Origin: Candidatus Micrarchaeota archaeon CG08_land_8_20_14_0_20_59_11
GTDB lineage: Archaea; Micrarchaeota; Micrarchaeia; Norongarragalinales; Norongarragalinaceae
Direction of reading: 5' to 3'
Length of the DNA: 9,155 bases
NCBI GenBank assembly: GCA_002763345.1
Contig: PEXZ01000016.1
Location: 1-9,155, forward strand
Shown in pieces: positions 1 to 6,075 of this stretch; position 1 is the first letter of the stretch; every line of letters begins with the position of its first letter. The notes under the pieces were generated by a model, which searched no databases, had not been told where the DNA came from, and saw nothing but the letters and a program-made list of their open reading frames with translations. The position numbers and the translations under genes are program-made.

Positions 1-57
1 AAGATTGTGCAGGTGAAGCTGAACAAGGAAGGCGAAACGCAGGCGCAGGCGGAATGA
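1..57 (+). CDS. C-terminal end of an unidentified protein (partial)
   Basis: An open frame runs from the first base to a TGA at 55-57 and encodes 18 residues, mostly charged and polar, ending in a Gln/Ala/Glu-rich tail (ETQAQAE). The stop overlaps the ATG of the alaX gene in an ATGA junction, the usual sign of translational coupling within an operon, so this is probably the upstream partner of alaX. Too little is visible to name a family. Confidence 0.6.
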   Translation, partial: KIVQVKLNKEGETQAQAE

Positions 58-755
58 CCGAGCGGCTTTTCTGGAAGGACGCTTACGCCAGGGAGTTCGA
101 TGCCGCGGTAGTCGCGGTGCGCGGCAACGCGCTCGTTCTCGACGCCACGCTTTTCTTTCCCGAAGGCGGCGGGCAAGCTGGCGATACGGGAACAATTGGA
201 GGCGTGAAAGTCGTCGATACGCGGAAAGAAGGGGACGGCGTTCTTCATCTGGTTGCCGACGCTTCCTCCTTTTCTGTCGGACAAACGGTTCACGGCGTTA
301 TCGATTGGGAACGCCGCTACAAAATCATGCGGCTGCACACCGCGGCGCACGTCGGGTTCTTTGCGCTCAGGGAGTTCGACGCGGGGTGCACGGCGTCGTC
401 GGGGAGGGTGGATGACGAGAAGGAAAGGAGCGACTATACGTTCATGAAGGAGTTGACTCCCGAGGCGCTGGCTGCTGCCGAGGCGCGCACGAACGAAATA
501 ATCTCGCGCAACCTCGGCGTGAGAATCTGGTTCGAGGAAAGCGAGGGCGCGGAAACAAACCCTTGGACCCGCGCGCCTGGCAGCGGGTTTCCCGCGGGAC
601 TTCGCCGCAAGTGGCAGATTGACGGATTCGAAGCGATGGACTGCGGAGGGACGCACGTGCGCAACACGTCTGAGATCGGCGTTGTGCGGATGTCGAAGGG
701 TAAGAATCCCGGCGGCGGGAAGAAGAGAATCGAAATACGTCTTGCGGACCCATAA
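54..755 (+). CDS. alaX: Alanyl-tRNA editing protein AlaX (AlaX-M type)
   Basis: This is a free-standing trans-editing hydrolase of 233 residues, related to the editing domain of alanyl-tRNA synthetase. The family cleaves mischarged Ser-tRNA(Ala) (and in some members Gly-tRNA(Ala)) in the cytoplasm. Seen in the sequence: the N-terminal FFPEGGGQAGDTG motif (residues 34-46), whose GGQ stretch marks the medium-length AlaX-M form; the zinc motif HTAAH with His95 and His99; and the second zinc motif CGGTH with Cys197 and His201. All four expected metal ligands are present, so the enzyme should be active. The C-terminus (SKGKNPGGGKKRIEIRL) resembles the usual Lys/Arg-rich end of the editing domain. 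The ATG overlaps the stop of the upstream gene, which supports this start and suggests coupled translation. The 3' end faces the retropepsin gene with a single base between stops. The first zinc motif reads HTAAH where HTATH or HSA-H is more common, a minor variation. Confidence 0.95.
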   Translation: MTERLFWKDAYAREFDAAVVAVRGNALVLDATLFFPEGGGQAGDTGTIGGVKVVDTRKEGDGVLHLVADASSFSVGQTVHGVIDWERRYKIMRLHTAAHVGFFALREFDAGCTASSGRVDDEKERSDYTFMKELTPEALAAAEARTNEIISRNLGVRIWFEESEGAETNPWTRAPGSGFPAGLRRKWQIDGFEAMDCGGTHVRNTSEIGVVRMSKGKNPGGGKKRIEIRLADP

Positions 756-756
756 A

Positions 757-1176
757 TCAGATTTTCTTGAAAATGAATTTTTCTTCCTTGTCTTTAAACG
801 TGATATCGTACAACTTGAAAATTGCATCCCTGCCGAGTAGAACGAAAGGACCTTTGAATTTTCTTGAAAACATTATTTTTGTCTTTATTTCTTTCGCGTG
901 TTCTCCGTTCAGAAACTTCAGGACTGCCTCGTGTTCCGTGCAAGGAATGGAACCGCCAATTCCATCTATGTTTCTAACTTCCCCGCGATCGACAGGTATG
1001 CCTATGCCGATCCCCCACTCAGCACTAAACAGAGTAAACTCCGATCCCGAGTCTATCAATCCGATGGTGGAAACCGAATTGCTGAGATGTTCCATGGTGA
1101 CTGGAATGACCGGCCTGACCACCTGCTTTTTGGTTGTTTTGTCGTAATACGGCACATACCGGACTTCAAGACACAA
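757..1176 (-). CDS. Retropepsin-like aspartic protease
   Basis: A 139-residue protein with the layout of a single-domain retroviral-type aspartyl protease, which acts as a homodimer with each chain giving one catalytic Asp. Seen: a hydrophobic strand followed by DSG (Asp42-Ser43-Gly44) in the context GLIDSGSEFTLF; a Gly-rich stretch DGIGGS (71-76); and a late PFVLLGRD (110-117), the hydrophobic-hydrophobic-Gly motif that packs behind the active site; then the strand KLYDITF. Prokaryotic members typically end this way. No signal peptide or membrane segment is visible, so it is probably cytoplasmic. The start is TTG, the only plausible full-length start after the in-frame TAG; an AGAAGG ribosome site lies 8 bases before it. 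A GTG at residue 8 would remove the first strand. The gene follows the DUF5678 gene by 17 bases and is probably co-transcribed. Its base composition is clearly AT-richer than the flanks, suggesting transfer. The substrate is unknown. Confidence 0.8.
   Translation of the reverse strand: MCLEVRYVPYYDKTTKKQVVRPVIPVTMEHLSNSVSTIGLIDSGSEFTLFSAEWGIGIGIPVDRGEVRNIDGIGGSIPCTEHEAVLKFLNGEHAKEIKTKIMFSRKFKGPFVLLGRDAIFKLYDITFKDKEEKFIFKKI
762..782 (+). terminator. Possible T-tract terminator for alaX
   Basis: Two T-runs on the + strand (762-765 and 778-782) lie within 30 bases of the alaX stop. Archaeal RNA polymerase often terminates on T-tracts without a hairpin. The tracts are the antisense of the Lys/Phe-rich C-terminal codons of the retropepsin gene, so they may be incidental. 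Confidence 0.3.
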
Positions 1177-1184
1177 AGAATCAG

Positions 1185-1190
1185 CCTTCT
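1185..1190 (-). promoter_or_regulatory. Ribosome binding site for the retropepsin TTG start
   Basis: On the - strand this reads AGAAGG, 8 bases before the TTG at 1176. It lies in the short gap after the DUF5678 stop and decides the non-ATG start, since no ATG exists upstream in that frame. Confidence 0.5.
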
Positions 1191-1193
1191 AAT

Positions 1194-1409
1194 CTAATAG
1201 AGCACTTCCTCTATTTCTTTCAATAGCGGTATTTTTGTTATCAGGAAATTCTTCGCTCCCTTTTCCTTTATTATCTCCGACAGGCTTCCCGCTGCGAGTT
1301 CTATCCCCGTTCCACTGACTGCCACCCATCTGCCTTGATACTCCGAAGCTTCTTTCGGGTGGTCTATCAGCCACCTGTGAGCATCCATCGCCATGCTGGC
1401 ACTCGCCAT
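1194..1409 (-). CDS. DUF5678 domain-containing small protein
   Basis: A 71-residue protein that matches the DUF5678 pattern: an N-terminal helix with a Trp (HRWLIDHPKE), the core YQGRWVAVSG (residues 24-33), a second short strand with a Gly and a helix (AAGSLSEIIKEKG, 39-51), and a final strand FLITKIP (55-61). The fold is a compact alpha/beta domain and the function is unknown. It is the first gene of a two-gene unit: its TAG is 17 bases before the TTG of the retropepsin gene. The first ATG was chosen because GGTGAGGT sits just before it; two internal ATGs (residues 6 and 8) would still leave the domain intact. From memory, DUF5678 genes are often found beside retropepsin-like genes in prokaryotes, which agrees with what is seen here but was not checked. 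A regulator, adaptor or substrate of the protease are all possible. Confidence 0.75.
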   Translation of the reverse strand: MASASMAMDAHRWLIDHPKEASEYQGRWVAVSGTGIELAAGSLSEIIKEKGAKNFLITKIPLLKEIEEVLY

Positions 1410-1411
1410 TT

Positions 1412-1419
1412 ACCTCACC
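1412..1419 (-). promoter_or_regulatory. Ribosome binding site of the DUF5678 gene
   Basis: The - strand reads GGTGAGGT directly before AA-ATG. The GGTGA part is a good match to the archaeal Shine-Dalgarno core, 5 bases from the ATG, and supports the first of three nearby ATGs. Confidence 0.5.
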
Positions 1420-1440
1420 AAACGGTTATGCCGCCTCCTT

Positions 1441-1448
1441 ATTTAAAA
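1441..1448 (-). promoter_or_regulatory. TATA-like box for the DUF5678-retropepsin operon
   Basis: The - strand reads TTTTAAAT inside a longer AT run (1439-1449). Its centre is about 35 bases before the ATG at 1409, so transcription would start near 1418 and give a short leader of about 9 bases, just enough to hold part of the GGTGAGGT site. Confidence 0.5.
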
Positions 1449-1461
1449 ACTATCCGCTGCC

Positions 1462-1490
1462 TATGCGTTTCGCTGTTTCGCAAACGCATA
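1462..1490. repeat. 9-bp inverted repeat in the divergent promoter region
   Basis: TATGCGTTT (1462-1470) and AAACGCATA (1482-1490) are perfect inverted arms around an 11-base spacer. The right arm runs into the TATA-like box of the large surface-protein gene. Within it, GTTTCGC occurs twice (1467-1473 and 1475-1481). The position suits a repressor or activator operator; a chance palindrome or an RNA hairpin is less likely because the predicted RNA start lies downstream. Confidence 0.5.
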
Positions 1491-1494
1491 AAAA
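1487..1494 (+). promoter_or_regulatory. TATA-like box of the large surface-protein gene
   Basis: CATAAAAA, preceded by AAACGC, is centred about 25 bases before the ATG at 1516. That spacing puts the transcription start at or beside the start codon, so the mRNA is probably leaderless. No Shine-Dalgarno sequence is seen before this ATG. Confidence 0.5.
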
Positions 1495-1515
1495 CCGCCG
1501 TTCCGTTGCTTCGTC

Positions 1516-4500
1516 ATGCGATTGGGGGGAATCGCGCTGCTGTTGCTGCTCGTTCCGTCAGCCTCCGCGTTCTCGTTTTCGGAATATTCCTACCTGCTGA
1601 AATCCGAAAGCCCGTCGCTCGCGTCGCTGTTCCTCCTGCCCCGCGACTGTTCGGGCTTTGCGGCGGTTGAGATAGCGAGGAACGCAAGGGCGGATGCCGA
1701 TTTTGCGGACGCGGTGACGCTAGCCGACAAGGCGGACTCGGACTTGGCGAACGCGGCTGCAATGGCGTGGTTCCAGCGCATGTCCGTGACATGGGGTCCG
1801 TCGGGAATACTCGCCTATCGGCAGTATTCGTACCTGTGCTTTTCCTACGGCGCTTCCGCGCTCACCGAGGCATCCGACTCCGCTAAAAAAGGATTCGAGG
1901 CGCTCAACAGGAAAATCGCGGAATTCGAGCAGGCGGCCGACGAAAACTACGCGGGCGCAGCCGGCGGGCTGTTCGCCGAGTTCGGGGAGCTGCAGGAGCA
2001 GATAGAGGCGCGCGACGCAGGCGGCGAAAGCATCGCGCAGAGGTTCGTGAACGTTTCCGGGCGCGTTTCGGCGGCGTGGAATTCGCTTGCGTGGAATCCG
2101 TCGGCGGCATCGATAACGGACGCTGCGAATGCGCTGATTTCCGACGATTCGCTGCTGCGCGAGCAGGTGGAATACCGCGACCGCGTGCAGGAAGTGATTG
2201 ACGGGCTTAATGCGGAGCGGGACGGGTTGCAGGCGCAGGCGGAGGCGAAGGTGGCGTCGGCGTCGGCCGCGCTTGATTCGGTTGAGAAAGAGCGCCTGCG
2301 CGACGTGGGCGAGAGCGCGTTCCTGCTGGTGGGCGCTGGGGAGTCGCTTGCGTCCGAGTACGCGCTCGCGTCGTTCGAGGACGATTTGGACAGGGCGGCG
2401 GCGCTGCTGGCGGACGCGAAGTCGCTGAGCGAGGCGAGCCCGCGTCTTGAGAAGGCGAAAACGCAGGGATGGCTCACGGCCGGCATAATCGCGCTGCGGG
2501 AAGCGGTTGCGAAGGCGACGGAGACGGAATCGCTTGCGAAAGCGGCCGACGGAAGGGCGCGTTCTCTTGAAATCACGCTGCGGCTGCGTGTGCTTGAGGA
2601 GCAGCGGCTTGCTGCTGCGGCGATAGAAAAAGTCCGCGCGACGAATCCGTATGCGGCATCATCCGCTTCCGCGCTTCTCGGCAAGAACTACGCGTTGCTT
2701 TCCTCCTCCTTCAAGACGCGCGGCGAACGCATCAACTTCTACCTTTCGGAAATCGCGCAGTTGCAGGACATACGCGCCGCTGCCGAGAAGCCGTCGTTCG
2801 CGCGCGAGAAGAAGACAGAGTTGCTGGCGAAGGCGGAGAGCGTCGGCGCGCTGCTGGACAAGGTCGCGAAGGACGGCATAGACGTTTCCGTGCTGAAGGC
2901 GCGCCTCGCGCAGTTGAGGAGCGCGCTGGCGTCGTCGGACGAAACATCCGCGGACGAGCCGCTCCTGCTCGCGCTCGGGGACGACCTGCGGAAAATCGAG
3001 GAGGGCGCGTACGCGCTTGAAAAGGAGGAGTTCGGTTCGCTCGGCGACGAGTACGAACGCGCCGCGCAGGACGCGGAATTCCTTTCAAGGTCGGAGCAGG
3101 CGCGGCTGGACGAATACGCGCGCCTTTTCCGGGGCGGCGAGACGGATGTCGCGAGGAATGCGGGAGCGCTGGCAGCGGCGCGCGACGACATCGAGGCGAT
3201 GCTCTCCAAGCTCGACGTCGACGCGCCGAACGTTTTGAAAAAACATCTCGAGGCGGGCGCGGAGGCTGAAACGGAGTACGAGGACGTCGTTCGGCTCGAC
3301 GCGCCTGCGGTTGTGACGACGCGCATCACCTTCCGCAACCTCCTGTCGCTCGAGTACGATTCGCTGCTCGCCCTCGAGCCGCCCGTTTCGCTGGAAGGCA
3401 CGGAGGTTGTTTCGGCGAGCGGCGGCGTTTCGGTTCAGGCCGGGAAGGTGATGCTGCAGCGCGTGGAAACGGACGGCGTCTACGTTTTGACGGTGCGGAT
3501 GTCGGAGGTCGTCGCGCGAAAGAAAACGGAGGCGTCGGAAACGCTGTTCGCGAACGAGCGCGAGGCCGCAAAAAGATGGACGGTGCGCTTCGATTGTTCG
3601 AGGGATGCGGACGTTCTTGTTGAGAAACCGTTTCCGTTCGACGTCGAGGCTGTCACGGGCGCGCTGCTCGAAGAACGCACCGCGCGCGCGATTGTGCCGT
3701 GCCTGAAGGGCGCGACTTCTTTCGCCGTGGAATACCAAATACCGAATCCCGTTTCCGTCGAGAAAACGTTTTCCGAAAAGACGAACGTTTCGATGGAGAT
3801 TCGCTACGGCCTGCGCAACAACGCGGAGGAACTGCGCGGCTTCGAATACGACGACGTGCAGACGCTGATGTGCGCGCCGAAGTCCGTTTCAGTTGTCACG
3901 CCGATGAAATACAAGGCGGAATTCCTTGCGGGCGCGCTTCTCCTGCAGCTGAAGCAGGAGGCGTTTCCCGCAGGCGCGTCGTACGAGGCGCGCGTCGTGG
4001 TCGAATGCGATTCCCTGCAAATCGCGGCGCTGACGAAGCTGGACGAACTGAAGGCGTCGGGCTCGAACGACACGCGCGTTTCCGACGCGGAGGCGCGCAT
4101 CGCCGAAGGCAAGTACGGAAAAGCGCTGGAACTGCTTTTCGCAGCCGAGAACGCGATACTTGCGGCGAACAAGACCGCCCTCGACAAGGCGGAGGCGCAG
4201 CGCGAGGTAGACGCGGCGCTGGCTTTCAATTCGACGGTGGTGCGCACGATTGCGTCGCAGGCGCAGTCGCGTTTGTCCGCGGCGCAGAACGAGGCGGAGG
4301 TGAAGGCGGCGCTGAAATCGATGCGCGACGCGCTCAAGGCGCTGGCGCAGGAGAAAATATCCGCGCTGAAATGCCCGTCGTGCTCGACGGAAACGAAAAA
4401 CGCGGCGCAGAAGGCGCGCGAGGCGTTCGCGGTCGGCGATTATTTGTCGGCGATTTCGCTGGCGGAGAATGCTGCAGCGTTGCAGGCGAACGACGAGACG

Positions 4501-5094
4501 GCGGTGGAGGAAAAGAACGCGCTGCTTGCCGCGCTTTCCGACGAACTGGACGCGGCGAAGAAAACGGCGCGGGAAACGGAAGCGCTTTTCGAAAAAGCGT
4601 TCTCGGCGTCGCAGGACCGCGAAACGGTGCGCAAGCGCTTCCTGCGGTATCAGGAAGGTTTGCGTTCGCGGACCGCTTTGGAGAAGGCGATTTCAGATGC
4701 GGAAAAGGCGGTTTCAAAAGGAGACGCCGACAAGGCGGCGGGCTTGATTGACGACGTCGAGTCGCGCCGTCTCGAGCTCGAGGGTTCGATTGAGGGAATG
4801 CGGGCGGAGGCGGAGCGCGAAGTAGAGCTCGCTCAGCAGGGCGACGCGCAGTTCGGCACGACCGAGACGAAGGCGGCGATTGCGCTGGCGCAGAGTGCGC
4901 TCAAGGACGGGGGATTCTTCACCGCGTACGTGACTGCGAACGACGCGCGCATGGGGCTGCTCAAGCTGCCCGCGCAGACGGACGGCGGCGACGGCTCCTG
5001 GCGCCTTCTTCTGGGCGCCGCGGGGCTGTGCATCATCGCGCTGCTTGCGTATCTTTTCACTAGAAAAAGCGGGAAGCACGCGAAGGAAATCTGA
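1516..5094 (+). CDS. Large secreted, membrane-anchored coiled-coil protein with a central beta domain
   Basis: This 1192-residue protein was not recognised as a named family. Residues 1-18 form a signal peptide (MRL, hydrophobic core, cleavage after ASA at 16-18), and 1164-1181 form a single C-terminal membrane helix followed by a basic tail (RKSGKHAKEI), so almost the whole chain is predicted outside the membrane. Residues about 20-580 are Ala/Glu/Lys/Arg-rich and helical, with coiled-coil character. Residues about 587-838 are beta-rich (many Val/Thr strands). Residues 840-1160 are helical again and hold TPR-like units (GKYGKALELLFAAENA near 866, GDYLSAISLAENA near 975, and weaker ones near 1067 and 1130). 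Eight extracytoplasmic cysteines are visible: 45, 108, 694, 729, 786, 831, 953 and 956, the last two as CPSC; this even number suggests disulfides. Five N-glycosylation sequons (NVS twice, NDT, NKT, NST) fit a surface protein. A role in cell-surface structure or attachment is inference. The ATG is supported by the signal peptide and the TATA spacing. Confidence 0.85.
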   Translation: MRLGGIALLLLLVPSASAFSFSEYSYLLKSESPSLASLFLLPRDCSGFAAVEIARNARADADFADAVTLADKADSDLANAAAMAWFQRMSVTWGPSGILAYRQYSYLCFSYGASALTEASDSAKKGFEALNRKIAEFEQAADENYAGAAGGLFAEFGELQEQIEARDAGGESIAQRFVNVSGRVSAAWNSLAWNPSAASITDAANALISDDSLLREQVEYRDRVQEVIDGLNAERDGLQAQAEAKVASASAALDSVEKERLRDVGESAFLLVGAGESLASEYALASFEDDLDRAAALLADAKSLSEASPRLEKAKTQGWLTAGIIALREAVAKATETESLAKAADGRARSLEITLRLRVLEEQRLAAAAIEKVRATNPYAASSASALLGKNYALLSSSFKTRGERINFYLSEIAQLQDIRAAAEKPSFAREKKTELLAKAESVGALLDKVAKDGIDVSVLKARLAQLRSALASSDETSADEPLLLALGDDLRKIEEGAYALEKEEFGSLGDEYERAAQDAEFLSRSEQARLDEYARLFRGGETDVARNAGALAAARDDIEAMLSKLDVDAPNVLKKHLEAGAEAETEYEDVVRLDAPAVVTTRITFRNLLSLEYDSLLALEPPVSLEGTEVVSASGGVSVQAGKVMLQRVETDGVYVLTVRMSEVVARKKTEASETLFANEREAAKRWTVRFDCSRDADVLVEKPFPFDVEAVTGALLEERTARAIVPCLKGATSFAVEYQIPNPVSVEKTFSEKTNVSMEIRYGLRNNAEELRGFEYDDVQTLMCAPKSVSVVTPMKYKAEFLAGALLLQLKQEAFPAGASYEARVVVECDSLQIAALTKLDELKASGSNDTRVSDAEARIAEGKYGKALELLFAAENAILAANKTALDKAEAQREVDAALAFNSTVVRTIASQAQSRLSAAQNEAEVKAALKSMRDALKALAQEKISALKCPSCSTETKNAAQKAREAFAVGDYLSAISLAENAAALQANDETAVEEKNALLAALSDELDAAKKTARETEALFEKAFSASQDRETVRKRFLRYQEGLRSRTALEKAISDAEKAVSKGDADKAAGLIDDVESRRLELEGSIEGMRAEAEREVELAQQGDAQFGTTETKAAIALAQSALKDGGFFTAYVTANDARMGLLKLPAQTDGGDGSWRLLLGAAGLCIIALLAYLFTRKSGKHAKEI

Positions 5095-5112
5095 ACGCCC
5101 GCCGAGGCAGGA

Positions 5113-5120
5113 TTTATAAG
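5113..5120 (+). promoter_or_regulatory. TATA box of the CYTH-like gene
   Basis: TTTATAAG is centred about 26 bases before the ATG at 5142, so the mRNA should start at or next to the ATG. It shows that this gene has its own promoter despite being only 47 bases after the surface-protein stop. There is no Shine-Dalgarno sequence. Confidence 0.6.
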
Positions 5121-5141
5121 TTCTGTTGCGCTGCCTTTTCC

Positions 5142-5798
5142 ATGGGTTTTCTTGACGCCTTCATGCTGAAGCGCAAGGCGGTGCAGCACTCGCTGAAATG
5201 GCCGTTGCCCGAGGCGCGCCTGACCGCGCCGGTAGCCGACGCCGAGGACGCGGTGGCGAAAATCAAGAAGGCGCACGCGAAATTCCTCTCGGGCGGCGAG
5301 TTCGTGGACACGGTTTACGCGAAGCAGTACGGCGAGGGGGTATTCGCGTACATGCTCATCCGCACGGACAAGAAGACGGAAAACGAGACGCTGCTAGCGG
5401 AGACGTACATGCTCAACGAGGACGAGCGGCTCGGAGTGGACGTGGAATCCTCATTCTCGCTTGGCGAATCGCTGGAACGCATGGGCTATGCGCGCGCATT
5501 CCCCCGCGAGGTTACGGAATGGCGTTTCGGTTACATGATGCTGCGCGTCGCGGCGTTCGACATAACGGATTTCGGTGCGTTCGTCGAGGTGGCACTGCCT
5601 TCGACGAAGGTGGACAAGGTGCGCGAGCTTCAGGAAAAGACGGCGTTAAAGTTTTTGGAGCAGTTGGGCGTCAAGAAGGAGGAAGCGATTCCCGCTGATG
5701 TCGTGACGCTGCAGTTCGCGGCGATGATGGACGACGAGCCGCCAGGGGGAGCATCCCAGCAGTCCCAAAGAGGTCGCTGGAAGGATGCCTACGCCTGA
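5142..5798 (+). CDS. Hypothetical protein, possibly a degenerate CYTH-like domain
   Basis: A 218-residue soluble protein, not confidently recognised. The order of elements recalls the CYTH tunnel fold (triphosphatases and class IV adenylate cyclases): a helix then a strand (DAEDAVAKIKKAHAKF, 33-48, and FVDTVYAKQ, 54-62); a strand with a basic residue (FAYMLIRTDKK, 68-78); a helix ESLERMGYARAF (109-120); an Arg-bearing strand (TEWRFGYMMLRV, 125-136); then FDITDFGAFVEVALPS (139-154), close to the CYTH 'lD-glG-FvEiE' stretch; and a helix ending KFLEQLGV (170-177). The N-terminal ExExK metal signature is not seen and only one acidic residue (Glu149) stands where CYTH enzymes usually have two, so catalysis is doubtful. 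The last 17 or so residues are Gly/Ser/Gln/Arg-rich and come from a hairpin-forming stretch that may be an inserted repeat. The ATG start fits the TATA box. An unrelated fold remains possible. Confidence 0.7.
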   Translation: MGFLDAFMLKRKAVQHSLKWPLPEARLTAPVADAEDAVAKIKKAHAKFLSGGEFVDTVYAKQYGEGVFAYMLIRTDKKTENETLLAETYMLNEDERLGVDVESSFSLGESLERMGYARAFPREVTEWRFGYMMLRVAAFDITDFGAFVEVALPSTKVDKVRELQEKTALKFLEQLGVKKEEAIPADVVTLQFAAMMDDEPPGGASQQSQRGRWKDAYA

Positions 5799-5849
5799 GC
5801 GCGTCAAGTCCCCTGTCCCGCTATCGCCGGGACGCCCTGCCGTCGCAGG
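5751..5849. repeat. Run of three GC-rich hairpins across the 3' end of the CYTH-like gene
   Basis: Three inverted repeats lie one after another. GCATCC then CAGC (5751-5760) pairs with GCTG then GGATGC (5776-5788) across a small bulge. GTCCCG (5815-5820) pairs with CGGGAC (5828-5833). CCTGC (5836-5840) pairs with GCAGG (5845-5849). The first lies in the coding tail and the other two follow the stop. No T-run follows, so a simple terminator is unlikely; a dispersed palindromic repeat or structured RNA fits better. Confidence 0.5.
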
Positions 5850-6075
5850 CGGATTCAAGCTAGGCGAGTAATAAGTTTCTGCCAAAGAGGTTTTGTCCGC
5901 CGCGCGCCAGTCATGCGTGTTACTTGCAATCTCACACGCGCGCTTTTGTACGCCTACGCTCTTCTGCGTTTTGACGATAGCGTACTCACGCACGGCGCGA
6001 AGACTGCGGAAACTCCCTTTGGTGCATGCATGACCCCGCCGGCGTATTTACGCTTTTCGCTGTTTTTAAGGCGTT
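5799..6075. other. Gene-poor interval between two converging genes
   Basis: About 277 bases lie between the CYTH-like stop and the DUF2070 stop. They contain the last two GC-rich hairpins and a weak hairpin near 5915-5946. No tRNA T-loop motif, no C/D box pair and no convincing ORF were seen on either strand. A 25-residue - strand frame starting with ATG at 6031 exists but has no support beyond nearby AT-rich sequence. Confidence 0.5.
5915..5946 (+). terminator. Weak hairpin plus T-run, possible terminator of the CYTH-like gene
   Basis: GCGTGT (5915-5920) and ACACGC (5934-5939) are inverted arms around a 13-base loop, followed by TTTT at 5943-5946. The stem is short and lies about 120 bases after the stop, so this is a weak call. 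Confidence 0.25.

Noticed and set aside
767..1197. + strand frames opposite the retropepsin gene
   Set aside because: The - strand product has the DSG and LLGRD motifs; the + strand translations show no domain pattern and lack a promoter.
1947..2684. A 245-codon - strand frame opposite the surface-protein gene
   Set aside because: Ser/Ala-rich low-complexity antisense translation mirroring Ala/Glu codons; the sense protein has a signal peptide and membrane anchor.
3699..4751. A 350-codon + strand frame inside the surface-protein gene
   Set aside because: Arg/Gly-rich translation in a shifted frame of a GC-rich gene, with no motif; typical shadow.
5815..5849. GC-rich hairpins as an intrinsic terminator
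   Set aside because: No T-run follows either stem, and archaea rely mainly on T-tracts, so a repeat or structured RNA is the better reading.
5954..6031. A 25-codon - strand ORF after DUF2070 beginning with ATG
   Set aside because: Short, no Shine-Dalgarno sequence, no recognisable composition; AT-rich sequence upstream is not enough to call a gene.
5799..6075. Possible tRNA or C/D box RNA in the gene-poor interval
   Set aside because: No T-loop consensus, no cloverleaf, and no C box/D box pair at suitable spacing could be found.
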